From the NCBI RefSeq assembly GCF_009208775.1, contig NZ_WFLM01000004.1, forward strand, positions 310,001-374,000: a DNA stretch of 64,000 nt. The letters are read 5' to 3'. Position numbers and translations under genes: made by a program. Each line of letters begins with the position of its first letter. Positions within the stretch are counted from its first letter, which is position 1. The notes beneath the pieces were generated by a model, which saw only the letters and a list, made by a program, of their open reading frames with translations, had not been told where the DNA came from and made no database searches. Below are positions 37,841 through 46,931 of this stretch, piece after piece. This DNA is from Silvanigrella paludirubra (lineage in GTDB: Bacteria > Bdellovibrionota_B > Oligoflexia > Silvanigrellales > Silvanigrellaceae).

Positions 37841-38596
37841 ATGCATTTATTCATCATCATAAGATCCTGCGTTGTTTTTTTTATTCTTTTAGCTCCATTT
37901 TTTTCAATGGCAAAAGAAAATGTGACTCCACCTTGGCAAACAAATATCCAAGGATTAAAGGGGCTTTCATATGAATTAGCGACTTTTTTAAATTCGGATA
38001 AAAACTCTCCCTTTCATTTTGCAGCAGAGTTTATTGTCAGAAATCGTATTAATCAAATTTTAGAAAAAGGAAATGAACCTATCGTTGTTGCCTGGGTTCA
38101 GCCTGCATTTTTTGATGATGAGAATAAAACAAAATTTTATTGGTCTAAACCTCTTATTTCTGATTCACAACTCATTTTATCATCTGCAAAAAATCCTCTT
38201 TTATTTTATAATTTAAATTCTTTAAAAGGAAAAGTTTTTTCGGCTGTCGCGGGTTTGAGATATCGAACTCTTGAGCCTTTTATAAAATCATCTGAAATAA
38301 AAAGGGTAGACTCGATAAGATATGTGACAGCAATAGAAAATGTTTTATCTGCAAATAAAGGTCTTGATTTTTGTATTATTGAAAATACAACATTAAATTT
38401 TTTTAAAAATATTGATAAAACAATTATAAATTTAAATAATTCATATGTTTCCAAAAAACCTCTTAATCCTCTTTATAAAAGAAGTTTACTTATTCCTCGG
38501 AGCAACAAAAAGTTATTTGATTATTTAGAGAAAAGATTAAAAATCATAGATAAAGACAGAGAATGGAAAAAAATATTAAAAAAATATGGGCAATAA
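37841..38596 (+). CDS. Periplasmic substrate-binding (SBP family 3-like) protein
   Basis: This 251-aa protein has a signal peptide (hydrophobic core about 3-20, cleavage near SMAKE). The mature part has the layout of amino-acid-binding type 3 domains, with a distinctive block KSSEIKRVDSIRYVTAIENV and a C-terminal helix of the kind LFDYLEKRLK. No ABC permease is nearby, so it may be an orphan binding protein or a sensor partner. It shares general form with the protein at 41522-42256. AAAGGATATTTTCG precedes the ATG. Confidence 0.75.
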   Translation: MHLFIIIRSCVVFFILLAPFFSMAKENVTPPWQTNIQGLKGLSYELATFLNSDKNSPFHFAAEFIVRNRINQILEKGNEPIVVAWVQPAFFDDENKTKFYWSKPLISDSQLILSSAKNPLLFYNLNSLKGKVFSAVAGLRYRTLEPFIKSSEIKRVDSIRYVTAIENVLSANKGLDFCIIENTTLNFFKNIDKTIINLNNSYVSKKPLNPLYKRSLLIPRSNKKLFDYLEKRLKIIDKDREWKKILKKYGQ

Positions 38597-38741
38597 TTTT
38601 TTAAAAAAAAGTATTCTGAAAAATTTATTGTTACGTAATATTTTTTTTGGAAGAGTCTTGGCTTCCTTGTAATTCAATATCAAATTCAGATCTATATAAA
38701 ACTTCATTTAAAAGAAAATTTTTAAAAAGGTTTATCCATTC

Positions 38742-39260
38742 TTAAGGCAATACACCTGAACCTGGTTTTGTTACTTCAAAAAATGTGGGAGGCCCAAATG
38801 CCCCAGATTTATAATAAGAGTTTTGTCTTCTATATAAATGAAATGCTTTGTCTTTATTGTCAAATAAATAATCTCTAAAATGAAGATTATTTTGAGAACG
38901 GGAAGTTCCACCAAAACCACCTTTAGTTTTTGAAAATAATATTGAAAATCCAAGAAATCTACTGTTCTTCAATTTAGGTACATTTGATTTTAAAAACGAA
39001 GCTAATTGCTCATGACCAGGTAAGCCATCAGCTCCTTGATGCAATATGGGTTTGATATTTAATTCTGCAACTTTTATAAGATTTGGATACGGAAAGTGAG
39101 TGCCGCCAAGTGTAGGAATATAGGGAACGACATAAATTTCATTTAAATCTATACTAAATAATCCGCAAAATGCATTCTCTTTTTTTCCAAGTAGGAGTGA
39201 AATTCGAGAACAATAATCAATTGTAATATTTCTCGGTAATGAAATATCCGAAATTGTCAT
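38742..39260 (-). CDS. Unknown 172-aa soluble protein
   Basis: No signal peptide or TM segment. The protein is rich in Gly, Phe and Tyr in its last third (KGGFGGTSRSQ, SGAFGPPTFFEV) and contains HQGADGLPGHEQL in the middle. GGGAG lies about 7 bp before the ATG, supporting the start. I do not recognise a family. It stands alone between divergent and convergent neighbours. Confidence 0.55.
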   Translation of the reverse strand: MTISDISLPRNITIDYCSRISLLLGKKENAFCGLFSIDLNEIYVVPYIPTLGGTHFPYPNLIKVAELNIKPILHQGADGLPGHEQLASFLKSNVPKLKNSRFLGFSILFSKTKGGFGGTSRSQNNLHFRDYLFDNKDKAFHLYRRQNSYYKSGAFGPPTFFEVTKPGSGVLP

Positions 39261-39465
39261 AAATAAACTCCCTGTAAATGTATAAAACTATCTAAAGTAA
39301 CATTGGTTAAATGTCACTTAAAATAATTTATTTTTTTCAAACAATATTTAATTTATTATATATTTTATTGTTAAAATATATAAAATAAAAACAGAAAAAA
39401 ATCATGGAATTTATACTTGAAAGGTAAAAAAAGAGGAATAATTTAATTAGTAGACATGAAATTAT

Positions 39466-39759
39466 CTATTTACATTTAAAAGTATATTGATTTTTTTTAA
39501 TGGGAACGATTTGGGCATTTGTTGTGCCTGGTGATTGATTTTTAACTGTCGCACTTGAACCTTCTGTAACTTGATTCATTTTTATTAAAGTTGCTTTTTT
39601 GCCACAATAAGTATCAGCTTCTTTTTGATAATCTTCTTTTGATGTCCATTCTTCACCTTGAAAAGTGACTGTATTAGACTCTTTATCGAAGGCTACCATT
39701 TGAACACTAACGCAACCTGAAAATAATATCGTAACTGCTATTGGAAATAGATACTTCAT
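39466..39759 (-). CDS. Small lipoprotein
   Basis: This 97-aa protein starts at ATG 39759 (AAGGAA 8 bp before); the open frame upstream has no ribosome-binding site. Signal peptide II with lipobox LFSGC puts Cys16 as the lipidated residue. The mature part is short, basic and polar with two further cysteines, including the C-terminal FKCK. Function unknown; it probably sits in the inner or outer membrane leaflet. Confidence 0.72.
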   Translation of the reverse strand: MKYLFPIAVTILFSGCVSVQMVAFDKESNTVTFQGEEWTSKEDYQKEADTYCGKKATLIKMNQVTEGSSATVKNQSPGTTNAQIVPIKKNQYTFKCK

Positions 39760-40017
39760 AAAAACAATTCCTTTCTGAGTTGATTGAATCAAATTTATTT
39801 TAGAATTACTTTCTACACGAGATATTATATTCATAGATTCATAAATATATGAAATATTATATTAGATTTAATAAAAGAGAAAGAATAGCCTGTCAATAAA
39901 TCAATCTATTCTTTCTAATGGATTATCCATTTTATAAATTTATATATGAAATTTCAGAAGCATAGTTCTTATTCTAAATGCAGATTAAAATATAAATAAT
40001 ATCAATAGAACATGTTC

Positions 40018-41265
40018 TTAAAATAAATTAAAAAAAACTCCACCTAATATTTCATTTGGCTTATTTATAAAAGGAATATTTCTTTCTCCATAAAGATTAT
40101 TTTGATTATAATAGGTATATTTTAAAAATAATCCTAAATAATCTCCTTCAACTTCGCTTAAAAGACTACCCCCTAGGTCTACACCATTGTTACCTAATCC
40201 AATGATAAGTTGAGGTTTTGCAATAAAATATTTTAACATCCCTGAATTTAATTTCATGACATAACGAAATTGTGGGCTTATTTGATCATAATTATCCCCT
40301 ATGTAAACTTTTTCATAGGATAAACCAAAAGTTAAAACTTCATTTACACGATAGTGCATCATAGTCTCCATAGAGAGACCTTTTGAATTAATGTAAGTTG
40401 AAAAATCGGGAAGTGAGACTCCATAAATATCAATCGTTTTCACATTGTGATTTCCTGTTCCAATATAATAAAGATCTCCCCATAAGAGTGAATAAAAAGA
40501 TCCACTGGCAAGAAGGCTAAATAAATAAGAATTTTTTAAATCTGTAGTTGTGATGTTTTTTCCAAGGGAGGCATAGTCGTTTTGTATGGTTTGAGGATCT
40601 CCGCCTTTAAATTCGGATGTATTTAAACTAGAGTAATTATAGGGGGAAAGTTTGTTTTCTAAGTAAAAGAAAAAATCGGGAACAGATCCTCCTCTATCAT
40701 AAACTCTTTCCGTAATTAGTTTACTTAATAAAATTTCATTGTTCATTCCACCTGCACTTACAATAAGATCGTTCTTGATAGAGTCATTCGGATTTTGTGA
40801 AATGATAACAGATGATGTAGCAGCGCCTTCATTCGAATAATTTACTCGATTAAATACCATTTCAAAATAAGATCCCGCTGTCACAGTATGGTTACTATCA
40901 ATATAGTAAGTAATATTATTGCTACCAAGACTACGAAATCGGGTACCATGACCAAACTCATGGTAAGGTGTACTCATATAAGTAGAATTAAAGTAAAACA
41001 TTTGAAAAAGGCCAGAAATAAACCAAGAAGAAAATCTACCAAATCCATATTTATCTGCAGATATTTTTCTAAATCCCCAATCATAAGTTTCATAAATACT
41101 CATGGGAAAATAGGCCATTCCTTCATTTGAGTTAAAAGACTCCTCAAGGTAACCATTTGTTAGAGTAAATCGATTGGGAATTTCTTTGTTTTCTAAAGCA
41201 AATAAAAAAGACTCAAGTAAAGAAATTAAAATACAAATGGCAAAACGAAACAAAAACAGATTCAT
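40018..41265 (-). CDS. Outer-membrane-like protein with HExxH zinc motif
   Basis: The 415-aa protein has a signal peptide of about 23 residues. Residues about 30-130 carry a textbook HEFGH at 102-106 (STPYHEFGHG), the zinc site of many metallopeptidases. The second half alternates aromatic and polar residues in amphipathic strands (for example SGMLKYFIAKPQLIIGLG) and ends in VFFNLF, an aromatic C-terminus typical of outer-membrane barrels. The whole looks like a metallopeptidase-like domain joined to a barrel, but I know no named family. The zinc motif could be coincidental. Confidence 0.6.
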   Translation of the reverse strand: MNLFLFRFAICILISLLESFLFALENKEIPNRFTLTNGYLEESFNSNEGMAYFPMSIYETYDWGFRKISADKYGFGRFSSWFISGLFQMFYFNSTYMSTPYHEFGHGTRFRSLGSNNITYYIDSNHTVTAGSYFEMVFNRVNYSNEGAATSSVIISQNPNDSIKNDLIVSAGGMNNEILLSKLITERVYDRGGSVPDFFFYLENKLSPYNYSSLNTSEFKGGDPQTIQNDYASLGKNITTTDLKNSYLFSLLASGSFYSLLWGDLYYIGTGNHNVKTIDIYGVSLPDFSTYINSKGLSMETMMHYRVNEVLTFGLSYEKVYIGDNYDQISPQFRYVMKLNSGMLKYFIAKPQLIIGLGNNGVDLGGSLLSEVEGDYLGLFLKYTYYNQNNLYGERNIPFINKPNEILGGVFFNLF

Positions 41266-41521
41266 AAAAAACCCAATGAAACGGTTATAAGTAACATTTA
41301 TTATTTATGAAATCTATTTCGACTTTTTATGGAATATAATAAGAAGTATTTTTCTGTATTTTCGTCATTTTTTTATTGATTTCTAAATTTTTAGATAGGT
41401 TGTTATAATTTAAAATTATATATTAAAACTAAGTGTTTTATTTTTTAAAATTCATTAAATGAATTGATATTTCATTTTAATCTAGGAGTGTAATTAATGA
41501 AAAAAAAGGAAAATATTATTT

Positions 41522-42256
41522 TTGATTTTTTTTATTTTACAATTATTTATATTTAGAAACTCTTTCTCCTTAGACAAAAATTTAAAAGTATCTATTGGGC
41601 AATTGCCCTTTTATGCAATCGATGACAAACATGGAATCTTTATTGATTTTGTCAATGCTATAGATAAAGTTATGGGAACAAAAACAACAATTATTGTTCA
41701 ACCATACGCAAGATCGATTCATGATGTCGAAACAGGTGCTGTTGATTATCATTTACCAATCGTAATTAATGATGTGACTCCAAAAAAATATAATATTGCT
41801 AAAAAAGCATTTCTATTTAATGTTCCCATTGTTATTTATTATAATTCTTCTAAAAAACCCTATATTAATATAGATAATATTGCTATTTTAGCAGAGCAAA
41901 AAAAGATAGAAGTACAAACCTTATTAGCATATGAGAATTTTTTTAAGTTTCCAATAACCTATTTTACATGTCTTGAATGTGCCTTAAAAAAATTACAAAC
42001 GGGAAGAATTGATGCTATTATTTTTACCCAATTTATAGCAAATAAAGTATTAAAAGAACCAAAAAATAAAAAAGAATATTCTAAAATTAAGTCAAATTTA
42101 TATAGTTATAAAACTATAAGTATGATATTATCTAAAGATAAATTAAAATCAAAAGAATTAGATAATTATTTAGCTGAAGGAATAAATAAGTTAAAAAAAA
42201 GTGGAGAGTTTTATACCATATTTCCTAAAGAGCACCGAGAATTTGAAGCTTTGTGA
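41522..42256 (+). CDS. Periplasmic substrate-binding (SBP family 3-like) protein with A-tract frameshift at start
   Basis: About 244 codons encode a type 3 binding-protein fold (IGQLPFYAIDDKHGIFIDFV, then QPYARSIHDVETGAVDYHL). The open frame begins at TTG 41522, without a ribosome-binding site, inside a signal peptide. The natural start is ATG 41497, preceded by AGGAG, but a run of eight A (41500-41507) puts it out of frame. With seven A the sequence would read MKKRKILFLIFFILQLFIF, a perfect signal peptide. Either slippage on the A-run restores the frame, the gene is phase-variable, or this is a mutation or sequencing error. Confidence 0.7.
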   Translation: MIFFILQLFIFRNSFSLDKNLKVSIGQLPFYAIDDKHGIFIDFVNAIDKVMGTKTTIIVQPYARSIHDVETGAVDYHLPIVINDVTPKKYNIAKKAFLFNVPIVIYYNSSKKPYINIDNIAILAEQKKIEVQTLLAYENFFKFPITYFTCLECALKKLQTGRIDAIIFTQFIANKVLKEPKNKKEYSKIKSNLYSYKTISMILSKDKLKSKELDNYLAEGINKLKKSGEFYTIFPKEHREFEAL

Positions 42257-42737
42257 ATTTGTTTTATATAAATTTAGATATAAAAGATTTAAAGAATGGA
42301 AAACTTATGAAGCTTATCAAATTATTATATCAATTCATGAATGAGATAAAATATAGGATTAATAAAATGTATAAAAAAAAATTTAATTGAGAATTTATTT
42401 TATAGATTATGGCAATATTTAAATATTGTAATTTGTTTTATCGCTATAAAAAAATACAGGCCGATGTTAATTGTTAAAATACATTAAATATTATTTTATA
42501 TTTTTAGATATTTACATTAACTTTTCTAAAAAAACAAAAGTCACCAATAATTTAATACCATACCAAATAATATCTTAAATATTTGTCATTCCTAAATAAA
42601 TAAATTAATTCCAATATTTTTGTTTTTTAATAAAAATAATAATTAAAAAAAATATTTAAATAAAATTTGTTAAAAAAAATAATCATGAATAAGGAATCTG
42701 TGTCTGTAATTAAATATTTTATAATGAGGATCTGTTT
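42257..42737. other. Non-coding AT-rich gap
   Basis: These 481 bp have no ORF I can support. A 27-codon frame near 42307 lacks a ribosome-binding site. I see no strong hairpin; a promoter for the next gene is presumably near 42640-42730. Confidence 0.5.
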
Positions 42738-43787
42738 GTGAATTTTAAAACAATTTTATCTATGGCAGCTATCTCCCTCTCTTTTACAATGAATGCATAT
42801 TCTACGTATTACGAGTATAAAGGAGAAGGAAAGATAATTCCAAATTCTGATAAATATATAGGCGCTCAAAATGACAATTGGAGTTGTGGCGCATATTCTG
42901 CTACAAAAATGCTTAATATTGTTGGACACGGCGTTAGTTATAATACTATTAAAAATGATTATGCACAAAAAGTTTTTAGCGCTTTTGCTGGACGCTTTAG
43001 TAATACTGTAACTGATATTGGATTAACTCCAGATAAATTAGCCTTAACTTTTAATTCCTATATTGCGCAAAAAGTAGCAGAAAGTATTAAATACGGTGGT
43101 ATAAAAACAAAAGGATACAAAGCTGAAGTAAGAATAAATGCTAGTATAAATGATATTGAAAATGAAGTCAGGTATAAAAACAGACCTGTTGCTGTTTTAG
43201 TGTATGCGGGTTCACAATTGCATTGGGTAACGGTTATAGGATGGATGAATTCAAATTCTTCTGTTATTTATGCAGAATCTGATGGTACCATTAATTATGA
43301 AAATAAATATGAGTTTGATAGAAAAAGAGTAAATAATTGGAATTGGGCTGCTGCGGGAATATTGCCAAATACTATAGTAAAAATTGAAGAAGTTGAATTT
43401 AATAAATTAGATGCTTTTTTTGATCATCTATTTTTAGGTACAGAAAACGCAATTTACCAAATTCCCGTTGTAGGCGAAATTTATAATCTTCATAAATTAG
43501 GAGCTGAAAAATTTAACCAAATTGTAAATTTTGGGCCTAGAGGAGCAAATGAGGTATTAAAAAGTATTGGTCTACCAGGAATTGTGCCCGATTTAACAGT
43601 GCCTATGACTCTTGAAGATGTTGTGAAATTAAAAAATCAGGCAAAAAAAGTTGCTGAAGAAGCAGCAAGAGTTTCACAACAAGCGGCACAAGAAGCGCAA
43701 AGAGTAAGAGATCAAATTGCAGAAGAAGCAAATAGAATTAAAAATCAATTAAATCCAAGAAATTGGTGCTGTAAATGGAGGCGCTAG
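42738..43787 (+). CDS. Secreted C39-like cysteine protease with C-terminal coiled coil
   Basis: This 349-aa protein starts at GTG 42738 (GAGGA upstream) with a signal peptide (cleavage near AYS, residue 22). A papain-like C39-type catalytic pattern follows: Q44, C50 (DNWSCGAYSATKML), H162 (QLHWVTVIGW) and D182 (AESDG). The C-terminal 60 residues are an alanine/glutamate-rich coiled coil (KVAEEAARVSQQAAQEAQRV) ending in a Cys/Trp basic tail. It is probably exported to cleave or bind peptides. It is followed by a lipoprotein gene. Inactive C39-like relatives exist, but here the catalytic residues are present. Confidence 0.72.
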   Translation: MNFKTILSMAAISLSFTMNAYSTYYEYKGEGKIIPNSDKYIGAQNDNWSCGAYSATKMLNIVGHGVSYNTIKNDYAQKVFSAFAGRFSNTVTDIGLTPDKLALTFNSYIAQKVAESIKYGGIKTKGYKAEVRINASINDIENEVRYKNRPVAVLVYAGSQLHWVTVIGWMNSNSSVIYAESDGTINYENKYEFDRKRVNNWNWAAAGILPNTIVKIEEVEFNKLDAFFDHLFLGTENAIYQIPVVGEIYNLHKLGAEKFNQIVNFGPRGANEVLKSIGLPGIVPDLTVPMTLEDVVKLKNQAKKVAEEAARVSQQAAQEAQRVRDQIAEEANRIKNQLNPRNWCCKWRR

Positions 43788-43830
43788 TTCCATTTATTCA
43801 TTATTTTTTATATATTTAATTGGAATTTAA

Positions 43831-44274
43831 ATGAAGCAAAATATAATATCTCTCTCTTTTTTCCTTTTGTTCATTGTTTCTTGTGGAAAAGAAGTTAAAA
43901 GTCAAGCGGAAGCAAATAGAAGAATAAACGAATCTGAAATGTATATTTATCCAAATAATGAGACTGAAAATTTCAATGTTGGTGACATTTTTTCTATTGG
44001 AATATCACCAGAATCAATAAATAAACATAACGACTTTTTTGAACTAGGTTATAATATTTCAACAAAACTAATAAAAGGTTTGGATTTTTCAGAAAACTGT
44101 GTAAAAAGTCAGTATATTTCTTGCTATATAATTACGGGTGATATTGAGATTGAATATTCGATTTATGGTCGATTTTATAAAACAAAAAGATATGGAATTG
44201 TATCATCATTACCTGGTTATGCAAGGTCTGAAAAAAAGATATTAAAAATAAATTTAAAAAATGAGAAAAAATGA
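43831..44274 (+). CDS. Lipoprotein of unknown function
   Basis: This 147-aa protein has signal peptide II with lipobox IVSC (Cys18 after a hydrophobic stretch at 5-16) and a mature beta-rich domain with two cysteines (CVKSQYISC). No family recognised. Its stop overlaps the start of the next gene by 4 bp (ATGA), so the two are co-translated. Confidence 0.65.
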   Translation: MKQNIISLSFFLLFIVSCGKEVKSQAEANRRINESEMYIYPNNETENFNVGDIFSIGISPESINKHNDFFELGYNISTKLIKGLDFSENCVKSQYISCYIITGDIEIEYSIYGRFYKTKRYGIVSSLPGYARSEKKILKINLKNEKK

Positions 44275-45140
44275 GAAAATATTTTATAATAATTTTAGTA
44301 ATTTTTTCTCCAATTATATTAATTTTATATTTAAAATATGGTAAAAATGAAAAAATTATTAATGATTCAATTGTAGAAATTGAAACCAAAGAAAAAAAAG
44401 AAATTATAAAAGATATAAATAAAGATATTTATATGGATATATTTAAAAAATACACAGATAATATTTATAAATACCAAGATTTTGTATACGATGAAAAGAC
44501 TAGAGTTTTATATTTAAAAAATTTATCTTATCATTTTGGAGATAGTGAAATATATAAAGCTGAAAGTGCAGATATTGTTTTTAAAAAATATGAGAATCAT
44601 GTTTTATATATAACAATAAATGAGCAAAATATAAATAAACATTTTTTGATAGATAAAATGAAGCACTTTTATCAAGATCCTTATACAGATACAATTTCTA
44701 GAAACTCAGAAGTAGAAATTAATACAAAGGAAAATACAATTACGATAGATAATGAAACTAAAGTAAAGCAATTTTATAATTATAAAAGTAAAATGGAAAT
44801 TAGTTTAGATTTGAATCAAAATTATAAACCCTCAAGTATTAAAGATTTATATGTTTCTTTGGATTTGGATTATTTGTTTTATAATATTAAATATAAATAT
44901 AAAGATTACTATGAAAAAATTATAAATAATATTTCATATTTTGATGATTTTAATTCAATTAAAATAAAAGAGTGTTTGGAGGATGATAATTTTATTTTCT
45001 TTTTTAAATTAGGTGATAGTATATTAATTAATGATTATTTAAAAAATTATTTTAGTGATGAGTTTTATGAAAATAAAAAAACAAATAATTTTAAACTTGC
45101 ATTAAATAATTTAGAGTGTGTTAGTTCTGAATATAAATAG
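44271..45140 (+). CDS. Membrane-anchored unknown protein
   Basis: This 289-aa protein has one N-terminal TM segment (about 4-22). The rest is very lysine-, asparagine- and tyrosine-rich and probably periplasmic. I recognise no domain. It overlaps the lipoprotein gene by 4 bp. A degraded copy of part of it (around 44538-44610) lies at about 45968-46034, so this gene has been duplicated and lost locally. Confidence 0.6.
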   Translation: MRKYFIIILVIFSPIILILYLKYGKNEKIINDSIVEIETKEKKEIIKDINKDIYMDIFKKYTDNIYKYQDFVYDEKTRVLYLKNLSYHFGDSEIYKAESADIVFKKYENHVLYITINEQNINKHFLIDKMKHFYQDPYTDTISRNSEVEINTKENTITIDNETKVKQFYNYKSKMEISLDLNQNYKPSSIKDLYVSLDLDYLFYNIKYKYKDYYEKIINNISYFDDFNSIKIKECLEDDNFIFFFKLGDSILINDYLKNYFSDEFYENKKTNNFKLALNNLECVSSEYK

Positions 45141-45179
45141 ATATTATTAACAATTTTTAGATATTATAAGGGATGTTTT

Positions 45180-45515
45180 ATGCTTAAAAAATTATTTTTA
45201 TTAAATTTGTCGTTTTTTCTTCCATCCGTAGCATTTGCTAACTATTGTCCAAGTGGTGAAAGATTAATTGAATTAAGAGAACAAAGATATTCGAATAATA
45301 ATGTAGTTGCAGAAAAAGTTTCTACCTACTGTGGAACATTATATCGATTTAGTAAAGTTAGATTCGTATATGATGGAAGAAATACATTAATTATGACATA
45401 TATGGGTAGACGTATATTAAATAAACAAGGAGCTCTCGTATTTGAAAGTCTTGATACTTATCCTTCATATTACCAAACTGTGCCAGGAGATCAGGTTCCA
45501 AATGATGTTGAATAA
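45180..45515 (+). CDS. Small secreted protein, tandem family member 1
   Basis: This 111-aa protein has a signal peptide (cleavage near AFA, residue 20). The mature sequence begins NYCPSGERLIELREQRYSNN and contains YDGRNT followed by a final PGDQVPNDVE. Two cysteines (CPSG, YCG) probably form a disulphide. Three more members follow. They share the GER, YCG, YDG, PSY and PGDQ positions. Function unknown; secreted proteins of this size may be toxins, inhibitors or surface factors. Confidence 0.65.
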   Translation: MLKKLFLLNLSFFLPSVAFANYCPSGERLIELREQRYSNNNVVAEKVSTYCGTLYRFSKVRFVYDGRNTLIMTYMGRRILNKQGALVFESLDTYPSYYQTVPGDQVPNDVE

Positions 45516-45571
45516 AATAATTTATAAAAAATATAAATATGAATAATTATTCTCTTTAGAAAGGTTTTTTT

Positions 45572-45892
45572 ATGTTAAAAAAAATAGCGTTTCTTAGTTT
45601 TGTTTTTTGTTTTCCATATTCAGCTTTTGGACAATCATGTGCTGATGGCGAGCGTTTATATGAATTAACTCAATACACAAATATAAATGTAAAAACTTCA
45701 TTAATTTGTGGAATTGCCAAAGATATAGTAAAAACACAATATTATTATGATGGTAAAAAAACTAAAATAACTACATTTAATGGCGTGAGAGTTTATAATA
45801 GAAATAATTATGTTGTTTTTGAAAGTATTGACACTGTACCTTCTTATGAATATTTTGTTTCAGGGGATCAAACTCCTCCAAATGAAAATTAG
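45572..45892 (+). CDS. Small secreted protein, tandem family member 2
   Basis: This 106-aa protein has a signal peptide MLKKIAFLSFVFCFPYSAFG and then QSCADGERLYELTQ. The start has an A-tract of eight (TTAAAAAAAAT), which keeps the frame. It lacks the first loop seen in member 1 and ends in GDQTPPNEN. The remainder aligns with the family. AAAGG lies 8 bp before the ATG. Confidence 0.65.
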   Translation: MLKKIAFLSFVFCFPYSAFGQSCADGERLYELTQYTNINVKTSLICGIAKDIVKTQYYYDGKKTKITTFNGVRVYNRNNYVVFESIDTVPSYEYFVSGDQTPPNEN

Positions 45893-45949
45893 ATCTCAAT
45901 AAAAAAAAGATTTATTTAATTTTTTATCTTTTACTAGAATATAATATGA

Positions 45950-46118
45950 AAAAAAATTTATTTTCCCATTTTGGAGATAAAAATATTAAGCTGAAAGTGC
46001 GAATATTATTTTTTGAAATTTTAGAATCATGTTATAGTCTTAATTATCATTATTAAGTTCTAGGAGATCAGTTTCCGAAAGAAAAAGATTAAATAATATA
46101 TGAAAAATATGAATAAGA
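45950..46118 (+). pseudogene. Debris of duplicated neighbours
   Basis: Around 45968-46034 the DNA resembles codons of the membrane-anchored gene (TTTGGAGATA, AAGCTGAAAGTGC, GAATCATGTT). At 46058-46118 it resembles the 3' end of a family member (GGAGATCAG, GAAAAAGATTAAATAA). Both are out of frame and interrupted. This indicates a tandem duplication that decayed. Confidence 0.55.
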
Positions 46119-46122
46119 ATAA

Positions 46123-46482
46123 TTGATCACTATACAAGGGTTTTTGTATGTTAAAAAAATAGCGTTTCTTAGTTTTGTTTTTTGTTTTCCATATTCAGCT
46201 TTTGGACAGTCATGCGCTGATGGCGAGCGTTTATATGAATTAACTAGAAAAACATATTTAAATAATCAATTGAATGATAGTAAAGTTTTTAAATATTGTG
46301 GAGTTCGAGAAGTTTTAGTTCAAACTAAATATTATTATGATGGCAATAACACTAAAATAACAACATTTAACGGAATTAGACTTTATAATAAATTTGGATA
46401 TATTGTTTTCGAGGAAATAGATACTATGCCATCTTATGAATATTATGTGCCAGGAGATCAGGTTCCAACTGATGTTGAATAA
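46123..46482 (+). CDS. Small secreted protein, tandem family member 3, out of frame at its start
   Basis: The body (CADGERLYELTRKTYLNNQL to PGDQVPTDVE) is intact and nearly identical in its signal peptide to member 2. The natural ATG (46149) is followed by TTAAAAAAAT with seven A instead of eight, so translation from it hits TAG after four codons. The open frame begins upstream at TTG 46123, which has no good ribosome-binding site and gives a different first nine residues. One added A restores the family start. Slippage, phase variation or an error are the options. Confidence 0.62.
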   Translation: MITIQGFLYVKKIAFLSFVFCFPYSAFGQSCADGERLYELTRKTYLNNQLNDSKVFKYCGVREVLVQTKYYYDGNNTKITTFNGIRLYNKFGYIVFEEIDTMPSYEYYVPGDQVPTDVE

Positions 46483-46538
46483 AATAATTTATAAAAAATA
46501 TGTATAAGAATATTTGATCTTTTTAGAAAGGTTTTTGT

Positions 46539-46874
46539 ATGTTAAAAAAAATAGCATTTCTTTGTTTCGTTTTTAGTTTTCCATTTTCTGCTTTTGGGCA
46601 GTCATGTGCTAATGGAGAGAGTTTACATCAAATAAGGGAAAATTCATATAAAAATAATCAAATAATAGATACTAAGATATTTCAATATTGTGGAATTCTA
46701 GAAAAATATATTCATACAAAATATAGTTATGACGGTAGAAATACAACTATAATTATATTTAAAGGGTTTGAAATATATAATAATTATGGATATATTGTTT
46801 ATGAAAGTATTGATACCAAGCCATCATATCAATATCAAGTCCCAGGGGATCAAAGGCCTAAAGATAAAGATTAG
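46539..46874 (+). CDS. Small secreted protein, tandem family member 4
   Basis: This 111-aa protein has a signal peptide MLKKIAFLCFVFSFPFSAFG and mature QSCANGESLHQIRENSYKNN. It shows the family's YCG, YDGRNT, PSY and PGDQ positions. The A-tract at its start has eight A and the frame is intact. AAAGG lies upstream of the ATG. It is convergent with the peroxiredoxin gene 57 bp downstream. Confidence 0.65.
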   Translation: MLKKIAFLCFVFSFPFSAFGQSCANGESLHQIRENSYKNNQIIDTKIFQYCGILEKYIHTKYSYDGRNTTIIIFKGFEIYNNYGYIVYESIDTKPSYQYQVPGDQRPKDKD

Positions 46875-46931
46875 ATTTTTTTTAAATTTAGTGATTTTAC
46901 TTTCAATTTAGATTGCAAAAAAAATATTATC

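Noticed and set aside
42307-42390. 27-codon ORF starting MKLIKLL
   Set aside because: No ribosome-binding site, no recognisable content and a base composition expected by chance in this AT-rich gap.
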